A DNA stretch of 64,000 nt. Origin: Micrococcaceae bacterium Sec5.8. Lineage in GTDB: Bacteria; Actinomycetota; Actinomycetes; Actinomycetales; Micrococcaceae. Below the pieces are notes generated by a model that saw only the letters and a program-made list of their open reading frames with translations, ran no database searches and was not told the origin of the DNA. The DNA lies in contig CP143429.1 in NCBI GenBank assembly GCA_039636775.1, positions 2,480,001 to 2,544,000 on the forward strand. Direction: 5' to 3'. Numbering within the stretch: the first letter of the stretch is position 1; the number at the start of each line of letters is the position of its first letter. Both the position numbers and the translations under genes were made by a program. Positions 8,318-16,811 of the stretch are shown here, one piece after another.

Positions 8318-9007
8318 CTATTTCCCGGACCTGGAAGCAGGGCGGGTCCCCTTGGAGCCAAGGGCTCGGAAGTACGCAAAGCCCGCGCCAAGCAGCGCAA
8401 GCACTGTAAGCAACTGGACAATGAAGGGGCTGCCCGTCGCGGCCACTGCCTCGGTCGGAATTCCATTGCCCGCCTTGGGGGCTGCCGTGGACGCCGTCGG
8501 GCGCGTTGCGGACGGCTTGGTGGGTGTGGCGGTCGGCGACGGGGTTGACGTTGGTTCCGTCGTCGGCTCTGGGGAAGGCTCTGGTGCTTCCTGCGTCGGC
8601 TCCGGAAGTGCAGGGACGACCGGTGCTGCCGTGGTGGGTACTGGCACCACCGGCACGGGAACGGGGTCCACCACAACGGGTGGGACTACGACTATTGCAG
8701 GAGGAACTTCGGGGGCTGGCGGGGGTACAGGAATGCTGGGGACAGACGGCTCCGGCGCGGGAGGCTGAGCTGGCGTCGTATCCGTCGGTATCGGTGCGGG
8801 ATCTGACGGAACAGGAGTAGCAGTCGGCGATTCGGTGGCGGTCGGTGCAACGACCACCGGACCCGCGTCAGGAGAGGTGTTGTCCTCAGCGTAGGCCGCC
8901 GGCGCTCCCAGAGTGAGGGCGAGAACGAAGGCGGCCGCCACTGCGGACGTAGGTACGAAGCCAGTCGCCGACAAGCGACGGGGAAATTCCCTTTGCGATG
9001 TATCCAA
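8318..9007 (-). CDS. Secreted Pro/Thr/Ser-rich protein with LAxTG-like cell-wall sorting signal
   Basis: 229 residues if started at TTG 9007, which gives a classic signal peptide: a basic start (REFPRR), then SAVAAAFVLALTLGAPAAYA and cleavage near AYA-ED. GGGGGAG lies a few bases upstream. A longer frame opens at ATG 9172, but its extra 55 residues look non-coding and contain a promoter-like -10. The mature region (residues about 45-175) is almost only Pro, Thr, Val, Glu and Ala, a wall-spanning stalk. The C-terminus has AVAATGSP (about 187-194), then a hydrophobic stretch of about 18 residues and the basic tail KGTRPASRSGK: a sortase-type signal close to the LAxTG motif used by class E sortases. 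No sortase gene is in the window. It is the first gene of the glycosyltransferase operon or just upstream of it. Confidence 0.72.
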   Translation of the reverse strand: MDTSQREFPRRLSATGFVPTSAVAAAFVLALTLGAPAAYAEDNTSPDAGPVVVAPTATESPTATPVPSDPAPIPTDTTPAQPPAPEPSVPSIPVPPPAPEVPPAIVVVPPVVVDPVPVPVVPVPTTAAPVVPALPEPTQEAPEPSPEPTTEPTSTPSPTATPTKPSATRPTASTAAPKAGNGIPTEAVAATGSPFIVQLLTVLALLGAGFAYFRALGSKGTRPASRSGK

Positions 9008-9100
9008 GTGCTCCCCCAGGCCGTTCCAGTTCGTTACGTTGCGGTGTTCGTCGTCGAACCTTGATGAGGCGCCGCTAGGAGATAGTAACGCCAACGTGTA

Positions 9101-9106
9101 ATCATA
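9101..9106 (-). promoter_or_regulatory. Possible -10 element (TATGAT) for the wall protein and glycopolymer operon
   Basis: On the minus strand TATGAT lies about 94 bp before TTG 9007, in a stretch that is locally less GC-rich than its surroundings. No convincing -35 is 17 bp upstream, which is common in actinobacteria. The position fits transcription of the wall-protein gene and the glycosyltransferase genes behind it. Confidence 0.3.
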
Positions 9107-9179
9107 CCTGTTCCGCCGGGCGCGACGCTCGGAACCACCGATACTGAGGGAAATCCTTGCCCGCTCCGCCACCCGGGCC

Positions 9180-10220
9180 CTACTTTGCTAGTCCGGCGTC
9201 CTGCACATAGGAACCCAATGAATTCTCGGTCAGGGCCTTCCCGATATTCTTGATTGCCGCGTCGTCACGGAGGACAATCGACTGGCCGTCATTGGAGGTA
9301 CCAACACCCAGGGTGGGCAAAGTAAAGCTGACGACGTCGGAGCCGCGGACATCCCGAAGCCCGATGGCCAGGGAACCGGCAGCAGCGGCGTCAAGGGACT
9401 TATCGGCACTGATGTACGGCGAGACCGTATCCACCAGGCTGCTGATTCTACCGGGGTTGGTCAGCGTCTCAGCGGTGAGGAATTTGGTCATGAGGGCTTT
9501 TAGGAAGAGCTGCTGATTCTTGACGCGCTGGTAGTCGCCGTCGCTGAATGCTTTGCGTTCCCGCACGAACGCGAGTGCCTGTTCTCCGCTCAGCTGCTGC
9601 TTACCCTCGGCGAAAGAGAACTGTTTGGTATTGAAGGCCACGGGCACGTTCACGTTGACCCCGCCCAGGGCATCCGTCATGGCCTTGAAGCCTTCGAAGT
9701 CGATGACCGCCACGTGGTCGAGCCTGGTGCCGAACATTCCTTCCAGCGTCTGAACCACCAGAGGAATGCCGCCCAACGCCATGGCAGCATTCATCTTTGC
9801 CTCGCCACGTCCGGGGATCTGCACCCACGTATCGCGCATGATGGACATCATGTAAATGTTCTTGTGGTCCTTGGGGATGTGAACCCACATCATGGTGTCT
9901 GAACGCTGGTCCGACGAGTCGCCGGCCTCGGCTGACCCCAGCGCTGCGGCGCGGCTGTCGCTCCCCAGGAGCAGAAAGTTGGTGGCACCGGCCTCCACTT
10001 TTGCGGGCCGTGCAGTCTCGGCTGGGAACGCCTGTTCAATCTTCTGCGACTTGGAGTTGAAACTGTTGGCCAGGTTGACGGCGTAGACGCCGGCGCCTAG
10101 TGCCACCACGAGAAAAACAGCTACGAAACCCAGGAGCACGTTGCGGGCAGTTTTCTTCTTCTTTGTCCCGGTTCCCAGTGGCTCCTCGGGAGGAGTCCGA
10201 TTTTCGACGACAGAGACCAT
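9180..10220 (-). CDS. LytR-CpsA-Psr (LCP) family cell-wall glycopolymer ligase
   Basis: 346 residues from ATG 10220, chosen because GGGAAG lies 6-7 bases upstream; earlier in-frame ATGs (10253, 10355) lack this. A cytoplasmic start with a KKKK patch is followed by one membrane helix (about 25-49). The outer LCP domain has LLLGSDSRA, RSDTMMWVHI, MSIMRDTWVQIPG, KMNAAMALGG and FEGFKAMTDALGGV: the Asp and Arg residues that bind polyprenyl pyrophosphate in this family. LCP enzymes move glycopolymers (teichoic acids, arabinogalactan, capsule) from lipid carrier to peptidoglycan outside the membrane. Its place next to a TagGH-type exporter operon suggests it attaches that polymer. A C-terminal LytR_C domain is not present. 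Confidence 0.92.
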   Translation of the reverse strand: MVSVVENRTPPEEPLGTGTKKKKTARNVLLGFVAVFLVVALGAGVYAVNLANSFNSKSQKIEQAFPAETARPAKVEAGATNFLLLGSDSRAAALGSAEAGDSSDQRSDTMMWVHIPKDHKNIYMMSIMRDTWVQIPGRGEAKMNAAMALGGIPLVVQTLEGMFGTRLDHVAVIDFEGFKAMTDALGGVNVNVPVAFNTKQFSFAEGKQQLSGEQALAFVRERKAFSDGDYQRVKNQQLFLKALMTKFLTAETLTNPGRISSLVDTVSPYISADKSLDAAAAGSLAIGLRDVRGSDVVSFTLPTLGVGTSNDGQSIVLRDDAAIKNIGKALTENSLGSYVQDAGLAK

Positions 10221-10330
10221 GTGTTGCTTCCCAACTCTAACCACGGTGGACATAAACGGCTCGGCCAAGTATGCCACGGACGCCTCTTCGGCTTGTGAAT
10301 GGCGGCCGCACACCGGGATAGGGTTGAAGG

Positions 10331-10834
10331 ATGCAGCGCTCCCGTTTCCCGGCACCCGCCCGTTCGTTCCGCATTCTGGCCACGGCGGCGGCTACCGGAA
10401 TCCTGCTGAGCGCCTGCGCTCCCGTGGTCGACGTCGCCCCGGCCAAGGACGCCGCGAATGCCGCGTGCGCGCCCATGATGGTGGCGCTGCCGGATGCGAT
10501 TGGCGAGTCGAAGCTGCGCAAAACGAACAGCCAGGCGACGGCGGCCTGGGGCGATCCGTCGCTGGTTATCCTGCGCTGCGGGGTCAACGTTCCCGGGCCC
10601 ACGACGGACCGCTGCGTCAGCGTCAACGGCGTCGACTGGGTCATCAAGGAAGGCGACCCGGTGTGGACGCTGACCACGTTCGGCCGCGAACCTGCCACCG
10701 AAATTCTCATGGACCCGGACAAGATCAGTTCGGCCACCGTCCTCGCCGACCTAGCGGCGGCTGCCGCCAAGGTGCCGGCCGCGCGGAACTGCGTGGGCCA
10801 GGCTGACCTGCAGAGCGTCCCGCCGGGCCAGTAG
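10331..10834 (+). CDS. DUF3515 family lipoprotein
   Basis: 167 residues. The N-terminus has a basic start and a lipobox LLSACAP with Cys29, so it is a predicted lipoprotein outside the membrane. The mature part carries four further Cys (in NAACAPMM, ILRCGVN, TDRCVSV and NCVGQ) that could form two disulfides, plus WGDPSLVILRCGV, the typical core of DUF3515. This family is almost always beside ddl in actinobacteria, as here, where the two genes converge with only 3 bp between them. Its role is unknown. It is divergent from the LCP gene, with 110 bp between the starts. Confidence 0.85.
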   Translation: MQRSRFPAPARSFRILATAAATGILLSACAPVVDVAPAKDAANAACAPMMVALPDAIGESKLRKTNSQATAAWGDPSLVILRCGVNVPGPTTDRCVSVNGVDWVIKEGDPVWTLTTFGREPATEILMDPDKISSATVLADLAAAAAKVPAARNCVGQADLQSVPPGQ

Positions 10835-10837
10835 CGG

Positions 10838-11983
10838 TTAGCGCAGGCCGGTCCTGCGGTGCAGCGCCAGGTGGATGAGCTCGTCGATCAGCTCGGCGTA
10901 GCCCACACCGGATGCCTGCCACATCTGCGGGTACATGCTTTTGGGCGTGAACCCGGGCATGGTGTTAATCTCGTTAATGATCAGCGCACCCTCGGGTGTG
11001 TAGAAGAAGTCCACCCTGCTCAGGCCTTCGGCGCCGACGGCGTCGAACGCGACCGCTGCCAGCTCGCGGACCCTCGCGATGGCCTCGTCCGGAAGGTCCG
11101 CCGGGCAGCTGAGGGCCGCGGCGTCGTCGACGTACTTGGCGTTGAAGTCGTAAAAGTCGTGGCCGCCGCCGGCCACAGAAATTTCACCGGGCATGGACGT
11201 GCGGGGAGCATCGGTCCCCCGGCCCTCCAGCACAGCGCACTCAATCTCGCGGCCCACGATGCCGGCCTCGATCACCAGCTTCGGGTCGTGTTCGCGGGCG
11301 GCCTCTATCGCTGCGTCCAGCCCCTCGAGCGTGTCCACCTTGGAGATGCCCATGGAGGACCCTGCCCGGGCGGGCTTGACGAAGACCGGGAAACCGAGCT
11401 GGTCCACGCGCTTGCGTACGGTCTCCGGGTCATTGCGCCACTGCCGGTCGGTGACGGCAATATACGGCCCCACCTGCAGGCCGGCGGACTCGAAGACCAC
11501 CTTCATGAAGTGCTTGTCCATACCGACAGCGGACGCCAACACCCCGGCGCCTACGTACCGGGTGTCGGAAAGTTCCAGGAAGCCCTGGATGGTGCCGTCC
11601 TCGCCGAACGGGCCGTGCAGCAGCGGGAACACCACATCAACCGTGCCCAGCTCCTGCGGAACGGTATTGGGCGACGCGACGATCAGCTGGTGTTCACCGC
11701 CGATCTCGGTCAGCGCCACGGTCTGCGTCGAGGACGCGACCTCGGGCAACGACGTCGCCGACAGTGACCATTCCTGGGTGTCTCCGGAGGCCAGGACCCA
11801 TTGGCCGGTTTTGGCAATCCCGATCGGAATTACCTCGTACTTCGTCTGGTCGATGGCGCCCAATACCCCGGCCGCCGTTACGCAGCTGACAGCGTGTTCG
11901 CTGGAACGGCCGCCAAACAGCACTGCCACACGCGGCCGGCGTCGGCGGCTCGGGCCCGCTGTGCTCACGATTTCTTCAGACAC
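10838..11983 (-). CDS. ddl: D-alanine--D-alanine ligase
   Basis: 381 residues, GTG start at 11983 directly abutting the gpsA stop. The ATP-grasp enzyme joins two D-Ala for the peptidoglycan stem peptide in the cytoplasm. Visible hallmarks are VAVLFGGRSSEHAVSC near the N-terminus, PLLHGPFGEDGTIQGFLEL, FVKPARAGSSMGISKV (ATP and Ser loop), REIECAVLEG and the late metal site LIINEINTMPGFTPKSMYP. It closes the murA-plsC-gpsA-ddl series, so the genes are likely co-transcribed. The length and motifs are normal. Confidence 0.97.
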   Translation of the reverse strand: MSEEIVSTAGPSRRRRPRVAVLFGGRSSEHAVSCVTAAGVLGAIDQTKYEVIPIGIAKTGQWVLASGDTQEWSLSATSLPEVASSTQTVALTEIGGEHQLIVASPNTVPQELGTVDVVFPLLHGPFGEDGTIQGFLELSDTRYVGAGVLASAVGMDKHFMKVVFESAGLQVGPYIAVTDRQWRNDPETVRKRVDQLGFPVFVKPARAGSSMGISKVDTLEGLDAAIEAAREHDPKLVIEAGIVGREIECAVLEGRGTDAPRTSMPGEISVAGGGHDFYDFNAKYVDDAAALSCPADLPDEAIARVRELAAVAFDAVGAEGLSRVDFFYTPEGALIINEINTMPGFTPKSMYPQMWQASGVGYAELIDELIHLALHRRTGLR

Positions 11984-13036
11984 TCAGTGATCGCCTTCCG
12001 GTTTCAGGTCACGGGACAGCAGCAGCGGCCCCAGTTCATCAACGGACAGTTTTCCGGCCAACACGGCCACCACCGCAGCGGTGATGGGCATCTCGACGCC
12101 CAGCTTACCGGCCAGCTCATTGACGGCCTGGGCGGACTTGATGCCCTCGGCCGTCTGGGTCATTTCGGCCGTGACCTCCTCGAGGGTCAGGCCCTTGCCG
12201 AGCAGCCGTCCGGCGGTGTGGTTCCGGGACAGCGGCGAGGAGCAGGTGGCCACGAGGTCGCCCAGGCCTGCCAGCCCCGCCATGGTCCGGGCGTCGCCGC
12301 CGAGGGCCAGTGACAGCCGTGAGGTCTCGGCAAGTCCGCGGGTGATGACCGAGGCCTTGGTGTTGTCGCCCATTTGCTTGCCTTCGCAGATGCCTACGGC
12401 CAGGGCGATGATGTTCTTGACGATCCCGCCGATTTCGACGCCGACGACGTCGGAGGTCGTGTAGGGGCGAAAGTACGGCGCGGTGCAACTCCGTGCTACC
12501 CAGCCCGCCGCCCCGGAGTCGGCGCAGGCCACCACGGAGGCGGTGGGCTCTTCCCGCGCGATTTCCATGGCGAGGTTGGGACCGGAGACGACGGCCACCT
12601 GCTCGGCCGGGATCCCCAGCTCTTCGCAGATTGCTTCGCTCATCCGGGCGTCGGAGTGCAGTTCAAGCCCCTTCATCAAAGAGACCACCAGCGCCCCAGG
12701 CTCCACGAAGCCTTTCCACTCGCGCAATTGCGGGCGCAGCGTTTGAGCGGGTACGGCCAGCACCACAAGATCCGCACCGGCGAGGACCTCCGCGACGTTG
12801 GTGGACGCGCTGATGGTGGGCGGAAGGGCAATGTCTTTGAGGTACTGCTCGTTCCGGTGTTTCACGTTGATCTGCTCGACAACTTCGGCGCGCCGGCCCC
12901 AGAGCCGGATGTCACGTTCGACGCCGGAGGCTGTGGCCGCGTCGGCGAGGATCTTTGCGAACGTGGTTCCCCAGGAGCCGGCTCCGAGCACGGCTACCCG
13001 GGTGGCCGATCCCGTCACCCGGATGTCCGCCGTCAC
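11984..13036 (-). CDS. gpsA: Glycerol-3-phosphate dehydrogenase [NAD(P)+]
   Basis: 350 residues, GTG start at 13036 overlapping the plsC stop by 4 bp (GTGA). It reduces dihydroxyacetone phosphate to sn-glycerol-3-phosphate, the backbone for phospholipids. Seen: the dinucleotide motif VAVLGAGSWGTTFAK (15-29), SLMKGLE, VSGPNLAMEIA, the catalytic Lys region GGIVKNIIALAVGICEG, and GLGDLVATCSSPLSRNH near the C-terminus. Its place after plsC gives a phospholipid-precursor pair. Confidence 0.97.
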   Translation of the reverse strand: MTADIRVTGSATRVAVLGAGSWGTTFAKILADAATASGVERDIRLWGRRAEVVEQINVKHRNEQYLKDIALPPTISASTNVAEVLAGADLVVLAVPAQTLRPQLREWKGFVEPGALVVSLMKGLELHSDARMSEAICEELGIPAEQVAVVSGPNLAMEIAREEPTASVVACADSGAAGWVARSCTAPYFRPYTTSDVVGVEIGGIVKNIIALAVGICEGKQMGDNTKASVITRGLAETSRLSLALGGDARTMAGLAGLGDLVATCSSPLSRNHTAGRLLGKGLTLEEVTAEMTQTAEGIKSAQAVNELAGKLGVEMPITAAVVAVLAGKLSVDELGPLLLSRDLKPEGDH

Positions 13037-13854
13037 TCGGTGCCGTCCGCGCCCGCGGCCGCCCCGGCGTCGGAACCGCCGGCTGCGGAACCGCCGTTCT
13101 TCGCACCCGTAGTGCCGCCCTGATCGATGATGCGGCCATGCGTGGATTGGTTGTGGGCCGACGGGTCCCAGCGGACCAGTGGAGGCTGCCCGCCGCGAAG
13201 GGTGGCCAGGAGTTCGGTGATGGCGTCCATGATCACGTGGGTTGCTTCGCTGAGGGTGGCTTTATCCAACGGCCGTCCGGCGAAGGCGCTGAGGTCGACG
13301 GGGTCGCCGACCACCAAACGTGAGGTTTTCCGTGGGAAGACGTGGAAGCGCTTGGCGTAGCGGGGCAAGACCTCGTGGGCTCCCCAGTGGGCCATCGGGA
13401 CCACGGGGATTCCGCTTTCCAGCGCCATGCGCGCGGCCCCGGTGTGGCCTTTCATGGGCCACAGCTCAGGGTCCCGGGTGAGGGTGCCCTCGGGATAGAT
13501 GATGATGGCGCCGCCCCCATTCACTACCACTTTGGCAATCTGAAGCGAGCGGTTTGCGCCCGCTGACGAGCGTTCCACCGGGATCTGTTTGGTGGCGCGG
13601 AGCACGAATCCCAAGACGGGGACTTTGAACAGCCCTGCCTTGGCAAGGAAGTGTGGCATCCGTTGCTGGTTGTACAGCATGTGGCCCACCACCAGGGGAT
13701 CTATCTCGGTGCAGTGGTTGGGCGCCGCGATGAACCCGCCGTCGGGCAGTTTCTCAAGTCCGATCCACTGCTTGCGCATGAGGAGGTTCATCGCGGGCCG
13801 GACGATTCCGGCCACCACCACAAAGGTGATGTGGCTTTTGGCCGTTTCTTTCAC
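13033..13854 (-). CDS. plsC: 1-acyl-sn-glycerol-3-phosphate acyltransferase family protein
   Basis: 273 residues from GTG 13854, which has GGGGAG a few bases upstream; a longer frame from 13899 would overlap murA. Lysophospholipid acyltransferase family: acceptor and catalytic block NHCTEIDP (the NHxxxxD motif), then RSSAGANRSL and YPEGTLTRDPELWPMKGHTG, where EGT is the second conserved block. It transfers an acyl chain to lysophosphatidate at the membrane. The C-terminus is a low-complexity Gly/Ala tail without clear role. It is flanked by murA (10 bp gap) and gpsA (4 bp overlap). Confidence 0.93.
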   Translation of the reverse strand: MKETAKSHITFVVVAGIVRPAMNLLMRKQWIGLEKLPDGGFIAAPNHCTEIDPLVVGHMLYNQQRMPHFLAKAGLFKVPVLGFVLRATKQIPVERSSAGANRSLQIAKVVVNGGGAIIIYPEGTLTRDPELWPMKGHTGAARMALESGIPVVPMAHWGAHEVLPRYAKRFHVFPRKTSRLVVGDPVDLSAFAGRPLDKATLSEATHVIMDAITELLATLRGGQPPLVRWDPSAHNQSTHGRIIDQGGTTGAKNGGSAAGGSDAGAAAGADGTE

Positions 13855-13864
13855 GTGCTCCCCG

Positions 13865-15190
13865 CTACTTTTCCGTGGTGATGTCGAAATCGGCGCCAAG
13901 GCCGGCGAGCTTTTCCGTGAAGCGCTCGTAGCCGCGGTTAATGATGTCGATTCCGGTAACGCGCGAGGTGCCGTTGGCGGCGAGGGCAGCGATCAAGTGG
14001 CTGAACCCGCCGCGGAGGTCCGGCACGTCGATGTCGGTGCCGGTCAGTTGGGTGGGACCGGAAATCACGGCTGAATGCAGAAAGTTGCGCTGCCCGAAAC
14101 GGCAGGGGACACTGCCGAGGCATTCGCGGTGGACCTGGATGTTGGCGCCCATCCGGATCAGCGCCTCCGTGAAGCCGAAGCGGTTCTCATACACGGTTTC
14201 GTGCACGATCGACACGCCGTCGGCCTGGGTCAGGGCCACAATGAGCGGCTGCTGCCAGTCGGTCATGAAACCGGGGTGCACGTCCGTCTCCAAGACCAGC
14301 GGGTTGAGCTTGCCGCCCTTGTGATAGAAACGGATGCCATCGTCGCCGATGTCCATCCCGCCGCCCACCTTGCGGTAGGTGTTCAGGAAAGTCATCATGT
14401 CGCGCTGGGTGGCGCCCTCAACGAAGATGTCGCCGCGGGTGACGAGGGCGGCGGATGCCCAGGACGCTGATTCGTTGCGGTCCGACAGCGCACGGTGGTT
14501 GTAGCCGCCGAGATCCGGGACGCCCTCGATCCGGATGGTGCGGTCAGTCTGGACGCTGATGATGGCGCCCATTTTCTGCAACACCGCAATGAGGTCAACG
14601 ATCTCCGGCTCGGTGGCCGCACCGGAGAGCTCGGTGATGCCCTCGGCCCGCGTGGCGCTCAGCAGGACCTGTTCGGTGGCTCCGACAGAGGGGTAGGGCA
14701 GGGAGATTTTGGCACCCTTGAGCCCGTCGGGTGCGGAGATGTGGATGCCGCCGGGACGCTTTTCGACAACGGCACCGAACTGCCGCAGCACGTTCAGGTG
14801 GTAGTCGATGGGCCGGTCGCCGATCTTGCAGCCGCCCAAGTCCGGGATAAACGCCTCGCCGATCGCATGGATCAAGGGACCGCACAGCAGGATCGGGATG
14901 CGGGAATCACCGGCGTGTGCGTCGATCGCCGTGTGGGAGGCGGTCTTGGCGTTGGTGGGATCGAGGGTCAGATCCCCGGTGACGGGGTCCTTCTCAACCG
15001 TCACGCCGTGGAGTTGAAGCAGGCTGGTGACAACCTCGACGTCCTTGATTTCGGGAACGTTGCGCAACACGGACGGCTCATTACCCAGCAGGGCAGCCAC
15101 CATAGCTTTAGGGACAAGATTCTTGGCCCCACGCACGGTGACGCGGCCAGTTAGCGGGACGCCTCCGCGGATTGTCAGAACACTACTCAT
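13865..15190 (-). CDS. murA: UDP-N-acetylglucosamine 1-carboxyvinyltransferase
   Basis: 441 residues. First committed step of peptidoglycan synthesis: enolpyruvyl transfer from PEP to UDP-GlcNAc. The start MSSVLTIRGGVPLTGRVTVRG and GAKNLVPKAMVAALL match the family, and the catalytic Cys121 lies in GGCKIGDRPIDYH. The late block LRGGFSHLIAALAANGTSRV is also typical. The Cys is retained, unlike the Asp of some actinobacterial enzymes that confer fosfomycin resistance. A good ribosome site (GAGGAAA) precedes ATG 15190. It is the first gene of the murA-plsC-gpsA-ddl series, and a promoter is proposed just upstream. Confidence 0.97.
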   Translation of the reverse strand: MSSVLTIRGGVPLTGRVTVRGAKNLVPKAMVAALLGNEPSVLRNVPEIKDVEVVTSLLQLHGVTVEKDPVTGDLTLDPTNAKTASHTAIDAHAGDSRIPILLCGPLIHAIGEAFIPDLGGCKIGDRPIDYHLNVLRQFGAVVEKRPGGIHISAPDGLKGAKISLPYPSVGATEQVLLSATRAEGITELSGAATEPEIVDLIAVLQKMGAIISVQTDRTIRIEGVPDLGGYNHRALSDRNESASWASAALVTRGDIFVEGATQRDMMTFLNTYRKVGGGMDIGDDGIRFYHKGGKLNPLVLETDVHPGFMTDWQQPLIVALTQADGVSIVHETVYENRFGFTEALIRMGANIQVHRECLGSVPCRFGQRNFLHSAVISGPTQLTGTDIDVPDLRGGFSHLIAALAANGTSRVTGIDIINRGYERFTEKLAGLGADFDITTEK

Positions 15191-15244
15191 ATACCGGTTT
15201 CCTCACGATCACTTGCCCCCAAATCCTTACCAAGGCACCTGCTA

Positions 15245-15273
15245 AGCATAGGAGCTTGCGTTACCGATCTGAA
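15245..15273 (-). promoter_or_regulatory. Putative promoter of the murA operon (TTCAGA-17-TATGCT)
   Basis: On the minus strand -35 TTCAGA (15273-15268) and -10 TATGCT (15250-15245) are exactly 17 bp apart, about 55 bp before the murA start. Four of six bases match each housekeeping consensus. The rest of the 230-bp gap to the divergent repeat-protein gene shows no other clear element. Confidence 0.45.
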
Positions 15274-15423
15274 ATACGGCACGGCTGTGCGCCTCGGTTG
15301 ACGGCGCGTGTGCAGCCGGAGACGTTAGAGCTCGACCGTCCGCTACGATCACGAAGTCCGCTCTTGCGGATGCACACTTGGCGGTGGTCTCAAGCCGCAC
15401 TACACCCGGGGGTCTTTAATTTC

Positions 15424-16776
15424 GTGAACGCTAGATCTAAACTATTCCGCACAGCAATGGCAACTTCTCTCGCCATCGCTGCTGTCCTCTCGTTAGCAAC
15501 GGCGCCAACGGCCTCGGCCGCTTCAGATGTGTCGGGGCCAGTTCTCTTCAGCCCCAAAGTGACGCCAACAACTCTCAACATCGCAACCGGACCGGCCAAC
15601 ATCAAGGTATCCCTCCGACTCACGGACCAGACCGGAACCAGCGCCCCCGTCGTAACCCTCGGCCACGACCTCACCGGACAAAGCTACGGCTTTGGCCGCA
15701 TGAGCCTCATCGCCGGCACCCCCAAAGACGGCATCTGGGAACGGACCATGACCATCCCCCAAGGCGCTGCCACCGGCACCTGGAACGTCACCCTCTACCC
15801 ACTCAGCGACACACTCGGAAACTCATCCACCAACTTCCAGGACCTCGCCACCATCAACGTCACCGGACCAGCTTCGGATGTGTCGGGGCCAGTTCTCTTC
15901 AGCCCCAAAGTGACGCCAACAACTCTCAACATCGCAACCGGACCGGCCAACATCAAGGTATCCCTCCGACTCACGGACCAGACCGGAACCAGCGCCCCCG
16001 TCGTAACCCTCGGCCACGACCTCACCGGACAAAGCTACGGCTTTGGCCGCATGAGCCTCGTCGCCGGCACCCCCAAAGACGGCATCTGGGAACGGACCAT
16101 GACCATCCCCCAAGGCGCTGCCACCGGCACCTGGAACGTCACCCTCTACCCACTCAGCGACACACTCGGAAACTCATCCACCAACTTCCAGGACCTCGCC
16201 ACCATCAACGTCACCGCGGTTCCGGATAAGTCGACATTGACAGCGGCCCCAGCACCCAAAATCACGGGTATCACCAAGGTCGGTTCCACACTCACCGTGG
16301 CCCCTGGGACCTGGTCACCGGTGCCCGTCGGTCTCTCCTACCAGTGGTACCGCTCTGGCACTGCCATTACCGGTGCCACCTCGGTCACTTACAAACCCAC
16401 AGCGACCGACACAGGCACGACTTTGACAGTGCGGGTCACCGGCCGGAAATCCGGCTACACCACCACAACACGGACCTCACCAGCAACCGCGCCCATCGCC
16501 GCCGGAACACTGTCGGCCCCAGCACCCAAAATCACGGGTATCGCCAAGGTCGGTTCCACACTCACCGTGACCTCGGGCACCTGGTCACCGGCGCCCGTCG
16601 GTCTCTCCTACCAGTGGTACCGCTCCGGCACTGCCATTACCGGTGCCACCGCGGTCACCTACAAGCCCACAGCAACCGACGCAGGCAAGACCTTGACAGC
16701 GCGCGTCACCGGCCGGAAATCCGGCTATACAACCGCATCACGGACCTCACCAGCAACCCTAAGCGTCAGCCGGTGA
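15424..16776 (+). CDS. Secreted multi-repeat protein with duplicated 117-residue modules and two Ig-like repeats
   Basis: 450 residues from GTG 15424. This start is preferred because it gives a proper signal peptide (basic start NARSKLFRT, then MATSLAIAAVLSLATA and TASA-AS cleavage). An open frame from 15172 would add 84 unlikely residues. The mature protein has two nearly identical 117-residue modules beginning SDVSGPVLFSPKV, followed by two 90-residue Ig-like repeats with the core SYQWYRSGTAITGAT. There is no membrane anchor or sorting signal, so it is likely exported and free or loosely wall-bound. Function unknown; such modules usually bind surfaces or sugars. Its distal repeats are the same type as those of the esterase gene at 24.3-26.0 kb. 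Some frames on the opposite strand are open only because of the duplication. Confidence 0.82.
   Translation: MNARSKLFRTAMATSLAIAAVLSLATAPTASAASDVSGPVLFSPKVTPTTLNIATGPANIKVSLRLTDQTGTSAPVVTLGHDLTGQSYGFGRMSLIAGTPKDGIWERTMTIPQGAATGTWNVTLYPLSDTLGNSSTNFQDLATINVTGPASDVSGPVLFSPKVTPTTLNIATGPANIKVSLRLTDQTGTSAPVVTLGHDLTGQSYGFGRMSLVAGTPKDGIWERTMTIPQGAATGTWNVTLYPLSDTLGNSSTNFQDLATINVTAVPDKSTLTAAPAPKITGITKVGSTLTVAPGTWSPVPVGLSYQWYRSGTAITGATSVTYKPTATDTGTTLTVRVTGRKSGYTTTTRTSPATAPIAAGTLSAPAPKITGIAKVGSTLTVTSGTWSPAPVGLSYQWYRSGTAITGATAVTYKPTATDAGKTLTARVTGRKSGYTTASRTSPATLSVSR
15520..16217 (+). repeat. Near-perfect 351-bp tandem duplication inside the secreted repeat protein gene
   Basis: The block from about 15520 recurs from about 15871 with a period of 351 bp (117 codons). 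Reading the two copies side by side I find only two base differences: cttcagatg versus cttcggatg at the start, and cctcatcgcc versus cctcgtcgcc later (Ile to Val). Such high nucleotide identity indicates a very recent duplication or ongoing gene conversion. Confidence 0.95.
16245..16773 (+). repeat. Two tandem 270-bp repeats encoding 90-residue Ig-like units
   Basis: The segment starting ggccccagcacccaaaatc at 16245 recurs at 16515, a period of 270 bp or 90 codons. The copies are clearly more diverged than the upstream 351-bp pair. Each encodes a unit with KVGSTLTV, a central SYQWYRSG and a late RVTGRKSGYTT. Confidence 0.9.
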
Positions 16777-16811
16777 CTCTGGGATAGCGGCTTGCACGAA
16801 GCTTCAGGCAC

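Noticed and set aside
7085..8548. Plus-strand open frame of 487 codons
   Set aside because: Antisense of a GT4 gene and the wall-protein gene; the minus strand has motifs and operon coupling.
15390..16113. Pairs of identical minus-strand frames
   Set aside because: They are copies only because of the 351-bp duplication of the plus-strand gene; no start signals.
15520..16773. Regular direct repeats as a CRISPR array
   Set aside because: Repeat units are 351 and 270 bp, in frame and coding; there are no short repeats with unique spacers.
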